Shown in pieces: positions 23,251-36,800 of a stretch of DNA of 64,000 nt. The stretch covers positions 769,501 to 833,500 of the forward strand of contig CAMXCT020006223.1 of NCBI GenBank assembly GCA_947184155.2, read 5' to 3'. How positions within the stretch are numbered: the first letter of the stretch is position 1; the number at the start of each line of letters is the position of its first letter. Source of the DNA: Cladocopium goreaui. Taxonomy: Eukaryota; Sar; Dinophyceae; Suessiales; Symbiodiniaceae. The notes under the pieces were generated by a model, which saw only the letters and a program-made list of their open reading frames with translations, ran no database searches and was not told where the DNA came from. The position numbers and the translations under genes were made by a program.

Positions 23251-23699
23251 ATAACTAATCAATAGTAGCCAACAATACACCAGCTGAAACCACGATATTG
23301 GCATCTTAAAAACGGATTTTGGATAGCCTGATCACACCTGCTTCCGAGATCGCAGCAAGGCAAGATCACATCTTGACGCAAGGTGTTCCTCAACGCTACA
23401 AAACATCATTTAAATCGAAAACCCTGTTTCACAAGAAGCACAACCCCGCCAACTTCAACTTGAACACAAACTGCCGCTGGCTTCTACGGCATAAACTTTT
23501 CCCCCCACATTTCCCTAAACGCTTCTCTGCGCACTATAGACTTCCATTTGCATTTGCACAAGCACTGAGTTTGTTAATGTGAATTTACTTCGAAGCCTTA
23601 AATCAAAGTTCGAACCTATTTGATTTGAAGTTCGACCATGTTTAACGTCAATTAGCGTTTCTGGCAATCAAGGTTTCAATGTACCAAAGCAGAAACAAA

Positions 23700-23949
23700 G
23701 ATGATGATGTCGGAGATGATGTCGGAGATGTTGATGACGATGTGGGTGATGTAGGTGGTGTCATTTGTGGATGCGGATCATGATGATGATCATAATCTTG
23801 AATCATGGTGACGATGATGGCAAATTGTGTTGTTGTTGTTGTTGATGATGATGAAGATGATGATGCAGATGAAGATGAACATAATGATGATGATAATGAT
23901 GATGATGATGGTGATGATGATCATGATGATCATGATGATGATGGCAGTG

Positions 23950-23981
<32 letters not shown>

Positions 23982-23989
23982 GATGACAC

Positions 23990-24023
<34 letters not shown>

Positions 24024-24219
24024 CATGATCATGATGATGCTATGATGATGAGATGATGATGGTGATGATGATGATGACGATGATGATGATGAGGATGATG
24101 ATGATGAGGATGATGATGATGATGGTGATGATGATGATGATATAATGATGATGATGATATGATGATGATATGATGATGATGGTGATGATGATGATGATGA
24201 TGATGACGATGACGATGAC

Positions 24220-24256
<37 letters not shown>
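23700..24256 (+). repeat. GAT trinucleotide microsatellite
   Basis: More than 500 bases of GAT with scattered variants (GGT, CAT, GAC). It gives long Asp, Met, His or Ser open frames that are not genes. Confidence 0.95.
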
Positions 24257-24325
24257 CTGTACCCCGCCAACCCCGCCAACCCCGCGAACCCCGCGAACCC
24301 CGCCAACCCCGCCAACCCCGCGTGC
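24257..24325 (+). repeat. 9-bp tandem repeat
   Basis: About seven copies of CCCCGCCAA / CCCCGCGAA directly abutting the GAT repeat. Confidence 0.9.
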
Positions 24326-24639
24326 TTCTCTGTATACGTATGCATACGTATGAATGCATGCCTGTATGGGTTTTTCTATGTCTGTATCTATGCATGTATG
24401 CATTTAGTTAGTATGTCATTATGTATGGTTGTGTATGTTATGTTATGTGTTGTTATGTAATCTAACGTAACGAAAAGTAAGGTAATGTAATCTTATGTAT
24501 GTATGTCTATACATACACATGTATTTTGATCCATGTATGATAAGCATTTATAAACATAATACTTGGACTTATGCATGCATGTTTCATTAATAGACGGCTC
24601 TATTTCTTCACAAGCGCAGCCGTCACATAGAACGGAACA

Positions 24640-24832
24640 GTCCAAGCCACCCCCCCCCTAAAATGGTCATGGGTTCAATTCCCACGCGTGACGCGGTCAC
24701 GGTCCGCCACAGTAGAGGCACACTCTCCATGAGGGAGATGTCCCTGTAGTCCAGCATAATTGGTTTGCTTCAGCCTCAATAACAGTTGCTGCAAGGGGTC
24801 TTAAAAAGGGGTTTTAAATAAACCCCTTTTCG
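24640..24832 (+). repeat. Possible tRNA-derived SINE remnant with terminal hairpin
   Basis: GGGTTCAATTCCCA at 24,670-24,683 is a good T-arm/box B, including the paired flanks. No D-arm, anticodon arm or box A fits upstream at the right distance, so this is not a full tRNA. Downstream, AAAAGGGGTTTTAAATAAAC followed by CCCTTTT (24,805-24,831) forms a hairpin. A SINE remnant is one reading; chance box B is the alternative. Confidence 0.3.
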
Positions 24833-24835
24833 TGC

Positions 24836-25599
24836 ATCATTTCACGCTGCACAAGACACTGTATCATGCAGTCATGCTCTGGATGAAAATCTTCTTAGAC
24901 TGCGCAAAAACGTTTTTGGTGTATCATCTTAGGGGCGCAGCATTTTGACACCACTCCTCTCCCACTACACTACCTTTCGTCCGCCTCCGCCTGCTCTCAA
25001 GTCTTATTTTTGCAGGCCTGGATCAATTGTTGTGCTGTTATGTGCTGTTTCTTCTTTCGGCCTTATTACTTGACATTTCGCTTGCGGATCATCATGCCCT
25101 TTTCTTTGTTCTTTCCAGTTTTCGGGCAAAAACACTTTGGCTGACTTTGATGTTGTCGCATACCTGAACTCCATTTTTGTGGCATGATGGTTCCCATTCA
25201 AATTCTGACTTGAAAGAAAAAACAAAGTTAATTCACATCAACATTCACATGACACTTCCCATTGATTATAGGATTGATTAGCTATAGGAAATCATCATTA
25301 AAGGTCCCTTTAGATTTCTTATAAAATGATCACATGTTCGTTCCTCATTCCCATTGCATAGAGGGAATATAATATAGGATTAGAATTCCATTTCCTATCA
25401 GGTTTTTCAAATTGTCAGCTTAAACCCATTGATATTTCCCACAGGACTATTCCCAATATTCAAAATGTCCTATCAGTTGATGATTCTCAAAATTTCCCTC
25501 TGCTAATCAACTGTGGCAAAGTTGTCCATCTTTCATGGATAGAGTTGATTTTCCTAGCTATAAACCTCCATTTGTCGAGGATTTCATGGGATTTCCCAG
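24836..25599. other. Spacer, nothing recognised
   Basis: Mixed-composition sequence with no repeat and no exon-like stretch that could be supported on either strand. Confidence 0.4.
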
Positions 25600-25728
25600 G
25601 CCATGAGACACCGAGGCTGGACCCTGCCGTGACGCCGGACGAGTCTCAGCTGCCCAGATCCAAATCGTTGACATCGCCCGCCGTCAGATCCAGGCGAGCT
25701 ATGGATGAACTCAACGGAAAATGCTGTG
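25600..25728 (+). CDS. Possible exon, unrecognised
   Basis: After TTTCCCAG a GC-rich stretch opens in the phase seen at most local splice sites (AG|GC) and reads HETPRLDPAVTPDESQLPRS then VRSRRAMDELNGK, closing near a GT at 25,727. The Ser/Pro/Arg-rich sequence has no known motif. It stands alone; no neighbouring exon could be joined. Confidence 0.3.
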
Positions 25729-25821
25729 GGTATATAGTATGATATAGTATGATTCTGATATATCACATGGGACATACTATAGAGACTACACATGTAGATA
25801 TTATATGTACGTATATATACG

Positions 25822-26740
25822 TATAATATATATATACATACATACATCCATCCATACATCCATACATACATACATCCATAGATACATACATACATCCATA
25901 CATACATCCATCCATACATCCATCCATCCATCCATACATACATACATCCATCCATACATACATACATACATCCATCCATACATCCATCCATCCATACATA
26001 CATACATCCATACATACATCCATCCATGCATACATACATACATACATCCATCCATACATCCATCCATACATACATACATACATCCATACATACATCCATA
26101 CATACATACATACATCCATACATCCATCCATCCATACATACATACATCCATACATACATACATACATCCATACATCCATCCATCCATACATCCATCCATA
26201 CATACATACATACATCCATACATACATACATCCATACATACATACATCCATCCATACATCCATCCATACATACATACATCCATACATACATACATACATC
26301 CATACATACATACATCCATACATCCATCCATCCATCCATACATACATACATCCATCCATACATCCATCCATACATACATACATCCATCCATACATCCATC
26401 CATCCATACATACATACATACATCCATACATACATGCATACATACATACATGCATACATGCATACATGCAGACACATGCAGAGACATGCAGAGACATGCA
26501 GAGACATGCAGAGACATGCAGAGACATGCAGAGACATGCAGAGACATGCAGAGACATGCAGAGACATGCAGAGACATGCAGACATGCAGACATACAGACA
26601 TACATACATACAGACAGACATATGTACATACATACATGCATACATGCATACATGCATACATACATACATGCATGCATACATGCATGCATACATGCATACA
26701 TGCATACATGCATACATGCATACATATTATTTACTGTATA
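25822..26740 (+). repeat. CATA/CATC microsatellite with an internal 10-bp array
   Basis: About 640 bases of CATA and CATC tetramers. A clean block of about eleven ACATGCAGAG-type 10-mers (26,465-26,585) follows, then CATA/CATG tetramers. Long open frames on both strands are repeats, not genes. Confidence 0.95.
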
Positions 26741-27857
26741 TATATATATAACATATATATATAATTATATCGTATACGAATACTACATATATATATATAT
26801 ATACACGCATACATCAATACTACGTCTTAATACTATATGTAAATACAGTATATAACATACATACTTTTTACACATCATATTATATATTTAAATATAATGA
26901 GTATAATGAGTGATATATGGCCCATGTTTTTCTGCCAGGGTAGAGCAGGTCGAAAGAGACAAATTGCCATTTGTAGAGGTCACTGGAACGTGAGCTGGTA
27001 ACGTCCATTCTACCAATCATTGGGGATTAGAAGCCTTAGTTAGAATACTTTCAGATGGCACCAACCAATGGTTTCCAACTCAAATAGGTTGCGAACATCA
27101 TGAATCATTTTGGTTTTACCTGCAAGGGCACACACACACACACCTTCCATCCCCATCCATCTTCCCCAACCAGTGCCTATCACATGACCCAGGGGTGCTC
27201 CCATCCTCTCGGCTGAGTGGATTTTGTCCTTTGTCGGCAGCTTGTTATTTGTGATCTTCTGCAATTCCGCCCCGCGCAGATGATGCGATCACTTGGACAG
27301 GGCCTCCATGAGCCACAAAGAACTGGCTTAGAGGATCAAAAAACCGGAAGGATCGAAAAGTGGCCCAGAGTTTCTCCGCAACTTTTATCACAATTGGCTG
27401 GTGAAGCGGCAAAATTGATAAAAATTGCATGAACTGTAGAGCCACACCCTGGTATCCATCGGCAGAAGTGTATGTTGGATGAACTCTGCTGCTGACTACT
27501 TGAATAGCCATTCATTTTTCAAGAGCTGCCGAATGACTAGGAACATCTCATGGTTTTCTGCTGCCAAAAAGCAAAATACGCTAATGGACCGTCGTCTACT
27601 AATAAGACGGTACCAGGAGAGAAGATGGTCTCACTGCAACCAAAAGCGAGCTTCAAAGCAGCTGAATCAGCTTGGCCAAGACTGTTGCCCAAATGCAGAA
27701 GTTTTAACGACCGATAACTCAACAAAAACCCAAGTTGCTAACCCTGGAACCCTTTGGGGGATTCCATATATGCTTCCATCATTTCAATTCATGTTCTTTT
27801 CCAAGTTAGGGACATCACCTGCCCCCTTTGAAAAAAAGTCGTGCCCTGGCTTTTCAG
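26741..27857. other. Spacer upstream of gene B
   Basis: AT dinucleotide tracts at 26,735-26,810, otherwise unremarkable sequence. No exon could be supported. It presumably holds the gene B promoter, but no TATA-like element can be named (dinoflagellates often lack one). Confidence 0.35.
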
Positions 27858-27869
27858 CGCCGGGACGCC
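27850..27869 (+). promoter_or_regulatory. Candidate trans-splice acceptor of gene B
   Basis: The pyrimidine-rich stretch CTTTTCAG ends at 27,857, twelve bases before the ATG. This fits a spliced-leader acceptor. Inference from position. Confidence 0.4.
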
Positions 27870-30800
27870 ATGGCCAGCCCTGCCAAGCGGGCCAAGACGG
27901 GGGAGGAACCCTTGTACCGTCCCTCAGGTTGCAGGATGGAGGAACCAATGGGTGTGTAGCGGAAAGATGGGGATTTACGACAGTTTACCAACAACAATTG
28001 GAACTCCACAACAAATTGTGGGAATAAAGGCAAGAATGAGAATTTGACAACAGATTGTGGGGGTGTACATATGAGGGTACTATTCACCAACCATCATGTG
28101 AAGACTAGCCCAAAAAGAACGGAAATGTCCAATCAAACCAATCTTCTGATCAACAAGTCCGCAAATGTGAGAGAGCCCTGGGTGCCATTTTAACTCGTAT
28201 GCTCACCGTGGTATGTCCAATTGGTGTGAACTGTGTGTTTTCAATCCAGGTTGACAGTTTTTTCTTGGGATGTGTTGAAACACGTTGAAAACACCGACCG
28301 ATGTGCACGTTTGCTGTTGGTTTCCATTGACCTTTTCGTCCGCCTCTGTCCTCAGGCACCATCGATGGTGTGAAATACGACCGACTTCTGTTGGAGACGG
28401 CTGAGAGTGCAGCGGCCAGAAATTCTGGGCAACTGAGTCTTGCGGATGTGGCAGCCATTTGGGATGATGCCAGTGATGGTGCCTCATCATAACGAGCCCC
28501 GTCCGAACCCGAAGTCGAACCTCCCCCACCCCCCCCTCAAAAAAAAAAGTTTGCTGGGATATGCTTAACGAACCCGAAGCCGAACCCGCAGTCGAACCTC
28601 CCCAACCCCCCCTCGACAAAAAAAAACAGTTTGATGGGATGATGCACCAGGATTTGTGCAGATATTGCTCGCAATGACCACCGAACCCGAAGCCGAACCC
28701 GAAGTCGAACCTCCCCCACCCCCCTCAAAAAAAAAACGGTTTGCTGGGATGATGCACCGGGCTTTGTACAGACATTGCTCGGAACGACCACCGAACCCGA
28801 AGCCGAACCCGAAGTCGAACTTTCCCAACCCCCCATCGACAAAAAAACGGTCTGCTGCGATGATGCACCGGCCTTTGTCCGAAAATTGCTCGCAATGCCC
28901 AACGAACCCGAAGCCGAACCCGAAGTCGAACCTCCCCAACCCCCCCTCGACAAAAAAAACAGTTTGATGGGATGATGCACCAGGATTTGAGCAGATATTG
29001 CTCGCAATGACCACCGAACCCGAAGCCGAACCCGACGTCGAACCTCCCCCACCCCTTCCGGCCTTTGTACGAAAATTGCTCGCAATGCCCAACGAACCCG
29101 AAGCCGAACCCGAAGTCGAACCTCCCCAACCCCCCCTCGACAAAAAAAAACAGTTTGATGGGATGATGCACCAGGATTTGTGCAGATATTGCTCGCAATG
29201 ACCACCGAACCCGAAGCCGAACCCGAAGTCGAACCTCCCCCACCCCCCCTCAAAAAAAAAAACGGTTTGCTGGGTTTTGCACGGAAATTGTTCGCAATGC
29301 CTAACGAACCCGAAGCCGAACCCGAAGTCGAACCTCCCCAACCCCCACCCTCCACAAAAAAACCCGCTTGATAAGATGATGCACGAGGCTTTATGCAGGA
29401 ATTCCTTGCAATGCCTACCGACCCCGCAGCCGAATCCGAAGTCGAACCTCCCCAGCCCCTTCCTCTATAACAAAAAATGATGGGATGATGCACGATCGAG
29501 GCTTTGTGCAGACCCCCGATATCCCCAGTCCGTGCTATGACAACGCCACAAAGGTGGATGATACGGCCAACCGACGATGCCCCTGATGACTGTTGTCATA
29601 GCTTTTTCCCCTTGGACTGGCCCATAGAAGACCAAACCCCTCTGGCAACTTGGCCTGTGGTTTCGGACGGTCATGGTGCGCCAATGTGAGACGGTGTCGG
29701 ATACACCCCTTGCGGCGGCAATGCTGGGCCGCTGTTCCACTGCTCTCTGGCCATGCGTGCACAAAACTATTGCAATTAACTGACCTGTCAAGACCCCTGC
29801 TGTGACAACGCCACACCTCCTATATCCCCAGTCCGTGCTGTGACAACGCCACAAAGGTGGATGATAAGGCCCACCCACGATGCCCCTGATGACTGTTGTC
29901 ATAGCTTTTTCCCCTTGGACTGGCCCATAGAAGACCAACCCCCCTCTGGCAACCTGGCGCTGCTGGCATGTGGCTTCGGGCGGTCATGGTGCGCCAATGT
30001 GAGACGGTGTCGGATACACCCCTCGCAGCGGCAATCCTGGGCCACTGTTCCACTGCTCTCTCGCCATGTGTGCGCCAAAATTGTTGCCATTAACTGACCT
30101 GTCATTGCTACCTGCTTTGCTTCCGTGCCGTGACAACGCCACACAGGTGGATGATAAGGCCCACCCACGATGCCCCTGATGACTGTTGTCATAGCTTTTT
30201 CCCCTTGGACTGGCCCATAGAAGACCAACCCGCAACCTGGCCCTGCTGGCATGTGGTTTCGGGCGATCCTGGTGCGCCAATGTGAGACGGTGTCGGATAC
30301 ACCCCTCGCGGCGGCAATCCTCGGCCGCTGTTCCACTGCTCTCTGGCCATGCGTGCACAAAACTACTGCAATCAACTGACCTGTCATTACTGCCTGCTTT
30401 GCTTCCGTGCTGTGACACAACGCCACAATGGTGGATGCTAAGGCCCACCTACTATATCCCCAGTATATGTAGGGCGCCCCTCTATCAGACTTTGCCTGCT
30501 TTGCGTCCGTGCTGTGACAACGCCACAAAGGTGGATGATAAGGCCCACCTACAATATCCCTCATCAATATCCTAATATTCATATCATATAATCCTCTGTT
30601 GAATATAGCTGCGGCCTTCTCTTTCACGAAGCGACAAACACCCGACCTGCCGCAACTGCCTGCTTTGCTCCTGCTCATGAGAAGACCCGCGCGAAGAAGA
30701 ACGAACATTGCAGAGGTGCACGCTAGGGCATCTCCGGCGAACATACAGGAACAGGAGGCGAAGGAGAAGCAGGAGCAGTAGAGGGCGGCTAAAAAAGCGG

Positions 30801-33800
30801 CGCCCTGCCCCCGCAAAGCTTTCCATTGCAGCGACAACAGCAGCATCAACGCAACAACCAGAAAACAGGAAGAAGAAGACGAAAAAGAAGCAGAAGAAGA
30901 CGACGAAGAAGAACAAGAAGACAAAGACGTCACCAGCGAACAGACATGAGGAGGAGGAGGACGAGGAGGAGGGGAAGGAGGAGGAGGAGGAGAGGGGCGG
31001 CTAAAAAAGCTAAGGCCCATCCACGATGCCCCTGATGACTGTTGTCATAGCTTTTTCCCCTTGGACTGGCCCATAGAAGACCAACCCCCTCTGGCAACCT
31101 GGCCCTGCTGGCATGTGGTTTCGGGCGGTCCTGGTGCGCCAATGTGAGACGGTGTCGGATACACCCCTCGCGGCAGCAATCCTCGGCCGCTATTCCACTG
31201 CTCTCTGGCCATGCGTGCACAAAACTACTGCAATTAACTGACCTGTCATTACTGCCTGCTTTGCTTCCGTGCTGCGACAAAACGCCACAATGGTGGATGC
31301 GAAGGCGGCCCACCTACTGTATCCCCAGTATATGTAGGGCGCCCCTCTATCAGACTTTGCCTGCTTTGCGTCCGTGCTGTGACAACGCCACAAAGGTGGA
31401 TGATAAGGCCCTAATATCCCTCATCAATTCGTGATATTCATATAAGCCTCTGTTGAATATAGCTGCGACCTTCTCTTTCAACACCCGACCTGCCGCAACT
31501 GCCTGCTTTGCTCCTGCTCATGAGAGGACCCGCGCGAAGAAGAACGAACATTGCAGAGGTGCACGCTAGGGCATCTCCGGCGAACATACAGGAACAGGAG
31601 GCGAAGGAGGAGAAGGAGCAGTAGAGGGCGGCTAAAAAAGCGGCGCCCTGCCCCCGCAAAGCTTTCCATTGCAGCGACAACAGCAGCATCAACGCAACAA
31701 CCAGAAAACAGGAAGAAGAACACGAAAAAGAAGCAGAAGAAGACGACGACGAAGAACAAGGAGACAAAGACGTCACCGGCGAACAGACATGACGAGGAGG
31801 AGGACGAGGAGGAGGGGAAGGAGGAGGGGCGACTAAAAAAGCGGGTGGGGCAAAGCGTTCCATTGCAGCAACGACAGCCAACACAACAACAAAAACAAGC
31901 CGGAAGAAAAAACGGAAAAACATGAAAACGACGAAGAATAGGACGAAGAAGGAGAAGAATAAAACGACGTCACTATAGTGAGCATACCTGCCATGACCTG
32001 CCACAACTGCCTGCTTTGCTTCCGTGCTGTGACAACGCCACAATGGTGGATGCTAAGGCCCACCTACTATATCCCCAGTATATGTAGGGCGCCCCTCTAT
32101 CAGACTTTGCCTGCTTTGCTTCCGTGCTGTGACAACGCCACCAAACCCCTTCGCCACCCGAAGTCGAACCAATACACAGGGAAATCAAAGATGAGACTCT
32201 CATAGGGTAACTGCAAAGCACTTGTGCAAGAGCCATGTCTGCGTATTTATGGATCCAGGTCTCTTTTCTTACAATATTCCATTTTTGTAGATCCTCTACA
32301 CAACTCTTGTGCAAGATCCATGTCTCGGATCCTCTACAAGATCCATTTCTCAGGAACCTACAGGATCCATGCCGAAGCCGAAGTCGAAGTCGATCGTTCC
32401 GCACCCCCTCTCCAATGTCACTCCCGAAGCCGAACCCGAACCCGAAGTCGAAGTCGAACCAGTTAGGCAACGGGCGGGGTACTTACTGTGCCTCATATGA
32501 ACATAAAAGCGTTGAGTTGAGGCATGCTTCCGGATCCCACTTGTTTTGGCACAGCCAGTAGAGAAAACCACTTAGCACGTGAGTGTCAAAGGGTCATCTG
32601 TGGGATGATGTATGGTGCTGCTATGTTCTCCAGCTGCTCAGACCGCAGCCCTTCAGCCTTGCTCCAAGGCAGTCTCACAGCCTTGGAGAAAGAGACGCTG
32701 TCCTATGTCTTGGAGCATTTCAACGTCTCCCAAAAGGCCAGCAGATACCTCGAATCCAAATTGCATCCCAGGAAACCTGGTGCCTTGGCTGCATGAAACT
32801 CATTGGAACTCATTGAAACTCATTGGAACTCCATGTAGCTTCATGGAATTTGCTGATGCAGCATGTACTGCATTTTTGCTTTGTTTAGGAGCCTGGGTCT
32901 ATTGACATGGCAGCCAAGTCACTGGCTGGTTCGAAGGATGATTGAATTGTGCTGGGTTTGGGGTGCAAGGGGCGCTCAATGGGAGATTGAATCGGGCACT
33001 GTGGATTTAGCCAGCACACATGAGAATTTTTATCACTATTTTACCACTATTTCCAGTGATGTTAAACAGTGCCAAAATGGGAATGGCCGTGCCCAATTTG
33101 TGGTTTTGCATGAGAGCCTTCAACCTCAATGGTTGATCAAAAGTTTCTTCCAATTTTTGTTTTCATGACTTATTACGAAAGCCAGCTAGCTGGCTAGTTG
33201 CTGTTTGCGAACGAAGTGAGAATAGGGGGTGTGGGGGGGGGTGGTTGCCGAAAGGGAACGAAATCTCGCCGTGCCCCTGTGTTGAGCGCGAGAAAACGGA
33301 GCATTTTGCTGGATTATGTACCACTAGGCAATTTGCTGACGGTGGGGTATCGATTCCCCCTAGGTCCGCCTTTTTGGTGGCCGGAGAGACCATGAGGATG
33401 TATTGGAAAATACAATGAAACTGCAGGAAAACATGATAACGATCAGAGGAAATCATACAAAATCCCCTGGAAAACGGACGAAAACGGAGCGAATGCTAGG
33501 AACAAACCATTGAAAATCCCTTGGAAAATGGAGGAAACCGGAGCGAATGCTAGGCGCAAACCATGACGATACAGTAAACATGCTGGAAAAATACAGTGAA
33601 AGTGCAGGAAAATGTGATAACAACGAGAGGAAATGGTGCAAAAAGGATCGGAAAATGAAGGAGACAGGTAAAACTCTTGGATTAATATTAATATTGAAAA
33701 GGTATGAAAATGCAGGAAACCAGAGGAAATGGTGCAAAAACCTATGGAGGAAAGAGGTGAAAATGATAGGAAACATGTAGTAAAAAAATGCTGGACAAAA

Positions 33801-36800
33801 CATATTGAAAACCCACGAAGAGGATGTATTGGAAAATACAATGAAACTTGAGGAAAACATGATAACGATCAGAGGAAAATGCTAGGAACAAACCATGCAA
33901 AATCTGTTGGAACATGGAGGAAACCGGAGTGACTGCTAGGAACAAATTATGACGATGCAGTAAACATGTTGGAAAAAGACAGTGAAAGTGCAGGAAAATG
34001 CGATAACAACCAGAGGAAATGGTGCAAAAACGATCGGAAAATGAAGGAGACGGGTAAAACTCTTGGAAAAATACATTGAAAATGCAGCAAACCAGAGGAA
34101 ATGGTGCAAAAAGGAGATGGGTAAAAATCTTGGAAAACTAGATTAAAAATGCATGAGCAGACTGAAAACCCACGAAGAGGATATAGAAACTGCAGGAAAA
34201 CATGATAACAATCAGAGGAAATCGTGCAAAATCCACTGGAAAATGCTGGAAAGATACAGTGAAGGAAAATGTGATAACAACCTGGCAGGAAAATGTGATA
34301 ACAACCAGAATAAAGGGTGCAAAATCTGTTGGAACATGGAGGAAACCGGAGCGACTGCTAGGAACAAACTATGACGATGCAGTAAACATGCTGGAAAAAT
34401 ACAGTGAAAGTGCAGGAAAATGCGATAACAACCAGAGGAAATGGTGCAAAAACGATCGGAAACTGAAGGAGACGGGTAAAACTCTTGGAAAAATATATTG
34501 AAAATGCATGAAATGCAGGAAACGAGAGGAAATGGTACAAAAAGCCATAGAGGAAAGCGGTGAAAATGGTAGGAAGCATGTAATAAAAAAAGCTGGACAA
34601 AACACAGTGAAAACCTACAAAAGAGAAGAAAGTAACCACAGGAAACGGTAGAAAAAGCAGTGGAAACTGGAAGAAAAGTTGTGACAATATTAGGAAAACG
34701 GTGTACAAGCTAGGAAATGCTTGTAACAACTAGAGGAAACGATGTAGAAAACAGTACAACATGGAGGACACGCGTGAACATGCTAGGAGGCATGTAACAT
34801 GTTAGAAAAATACAGTGAAAACCTAGGAAAATGTTATAACTAAAAAATGCTTTAAAAAATATAGTGAAAACCAAGACAATGTCAACGAGCGGAAACGTTG
34901 AGCAGGAAATCCGATTTGGTTTCTGTAGATAATGTTAGATGATGAGCAATGTAGTTTGGTGATAGGAAATAGTGGCTGACTCGCGTACAAGACATTGCCA
35001 TGAAACCTTGGAGCAAGATGCGGATGGTATAGGAAAAAAGATGTATGAGTTGTAAGATTTTAGGAGTTGCATGGGAAAATTGGTTTCATGGTAATCTGTG
35101 TGAAGTTAGAAAAGTGTGATTTCGTTCACAGAGTAAGAAAAATAAATACAATCTGCAGATTAGAGTATTTATAATGCTTAAAGCTGTTTGACGTTTTTTG
35201 GTGCCTCCCTGATTCTGGTAGTTTTGTGATAAGAACTACAAAAACGATCTACTGGTAAACGGAAGGAATAGTCTTTCCGGTTTAGAACTGAGTCGACTGT
35301 CAAGTGATGCATAGGCTCCAGGCCTCTGGTTATTGTCACAAAGCATTGGAATGAAGATTGCGCCCAGGAGCCACCTAGGTTAGGAGACAAATGCTGTAAT
35401 ATCATTGTAAGAGGCCGTACTGAGAAGGCTGAAACAGAACTAAAAGTGAATCTTGTACTAAAACATCGAGAAAGAATTTGAATCTTCTAATGGCAATGAC
35501 GGGAATGATATGCATCTGTACGTCCGTGATAGTATGTGTGCCTTTTAAAAGGGATGTTTGGCGAGTGTGATAGCTGAGAAGATTTTCCGGGATGCCAAAC
35601 AATTATCTCTATCGATGTCAGGGATGATGCTATTCCGCGACATTTCCTGTAAAATACCTATTTTCCAGACCCTTGGGGGGGGGGGGGGGTACCCAGGTCT
35701 GTAAATGGCCTAAATATATATACTTTTGATTTGGACTGCATGTTCGCCACTGTTCTATATTTCCCGTGGGTTTTGCATTGTTTTCCTCGATTTTCATTCG
35801 TTCTTATACCCTTTCTTACGTATGTTATAATATTGTCTTGGGTTTGCACTGCCCATTTTGCGAGTAGAGCTATGTTTTGATTTCTCACCGTACGGCCAAA
35901 ATGTTGCGGAACTTCGCGGAGAAGCATGGACCACGATTCTGGGGAGAAAACAATTTAGACTTTGAGAGGTCACATGACCACTGTTCACACAAAAAAGCGG
36001 GTATTATTTATCTACAATAGGTGGGAGCAAACTTGCGCTGTTTTAAGATAAATGAGCAACCAAAGGCGGATTTACGGAACTTGAGATAGAACTTTTCACA
36101 ATGCCGCAGTACATTGTAGGAAACATATTTGGATATAGAAGTTACAAAATCGTGGAGTTTACCCTAAAAAGGTCCATTTAATGATTGGAAAATTATGACC
36201 CGATAGCAATTGTTGATGTTGGGGCGCTTCATGTTTGAGCCATGCCATATGGATGAGGTGGAGTTTCACGCGCCCCCGCGCGAGTCAAAAAGCAAGCGCT
36301 GGCTTTCGTTCCACCCCTTCTCAGGTTCTGTTTATATCATGTTTATATCATGTTTATATCACCATTTTTAATGGGAAAACCACCATTTTTAATGGGAAAA
36401 CGACCATTTCGTGGTCATGTTTCCCTTTCTCTCTCCAATTCTCTCCATCTACCGAGGCGGTTTCTTCAAAACCGTGGACCGCGTGAAGTGCGACCGCGAA
36501 CTCCTGGAGAAGGCCCAAGGCTTCGCAGATGAGGGCAACATCTCTGAGGAGCAGGCAGGTGGAATGGGAGATGCTGACTGTCGGTGATATTTGTTAAATG
36601 TCACCTAATACATATAGATATAGTACTATACATGTATTATAATATATATATATATTATACGTACCGTATATATATATATATATGCACATGTATAATAATT
36701 GCTATTGTGTATATATATATATACACACACATGTAGGTTTCACATCATAGGTTGATAATGGTGTTTTGCCGTTTTTGATGGTGTTGATATGTTCTAAGAG

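Noticed and set aside
23790-24460. Poly-His/Asp/Ser/Met frames
   Set aside because: GAT repeat read in different frames.
24670-24683. Complete tRNA gene
   Set aside because: Only the T-arm/box B is present; no acceptor, D or anticodon arm could be folded.
25584-26764. Long open frames ([16 protein letters not shown]) on both strands
   Set aside because: They are translations of CATA/CATC repeats, open in all frames because the unit lacks stops.
28537-29493. 318-codon - strand frame rich in GSASGS
   Set aside because: Shadow of the 115-bp tandem repeat; several frames on both strands are equally open.
29465-32063. Lys/Arg-rich + frames and Phe/Val-rich - frames
   Set aside because: They follow the GAAGAAGA tracts and duplicated blocks inside a gene B intron.
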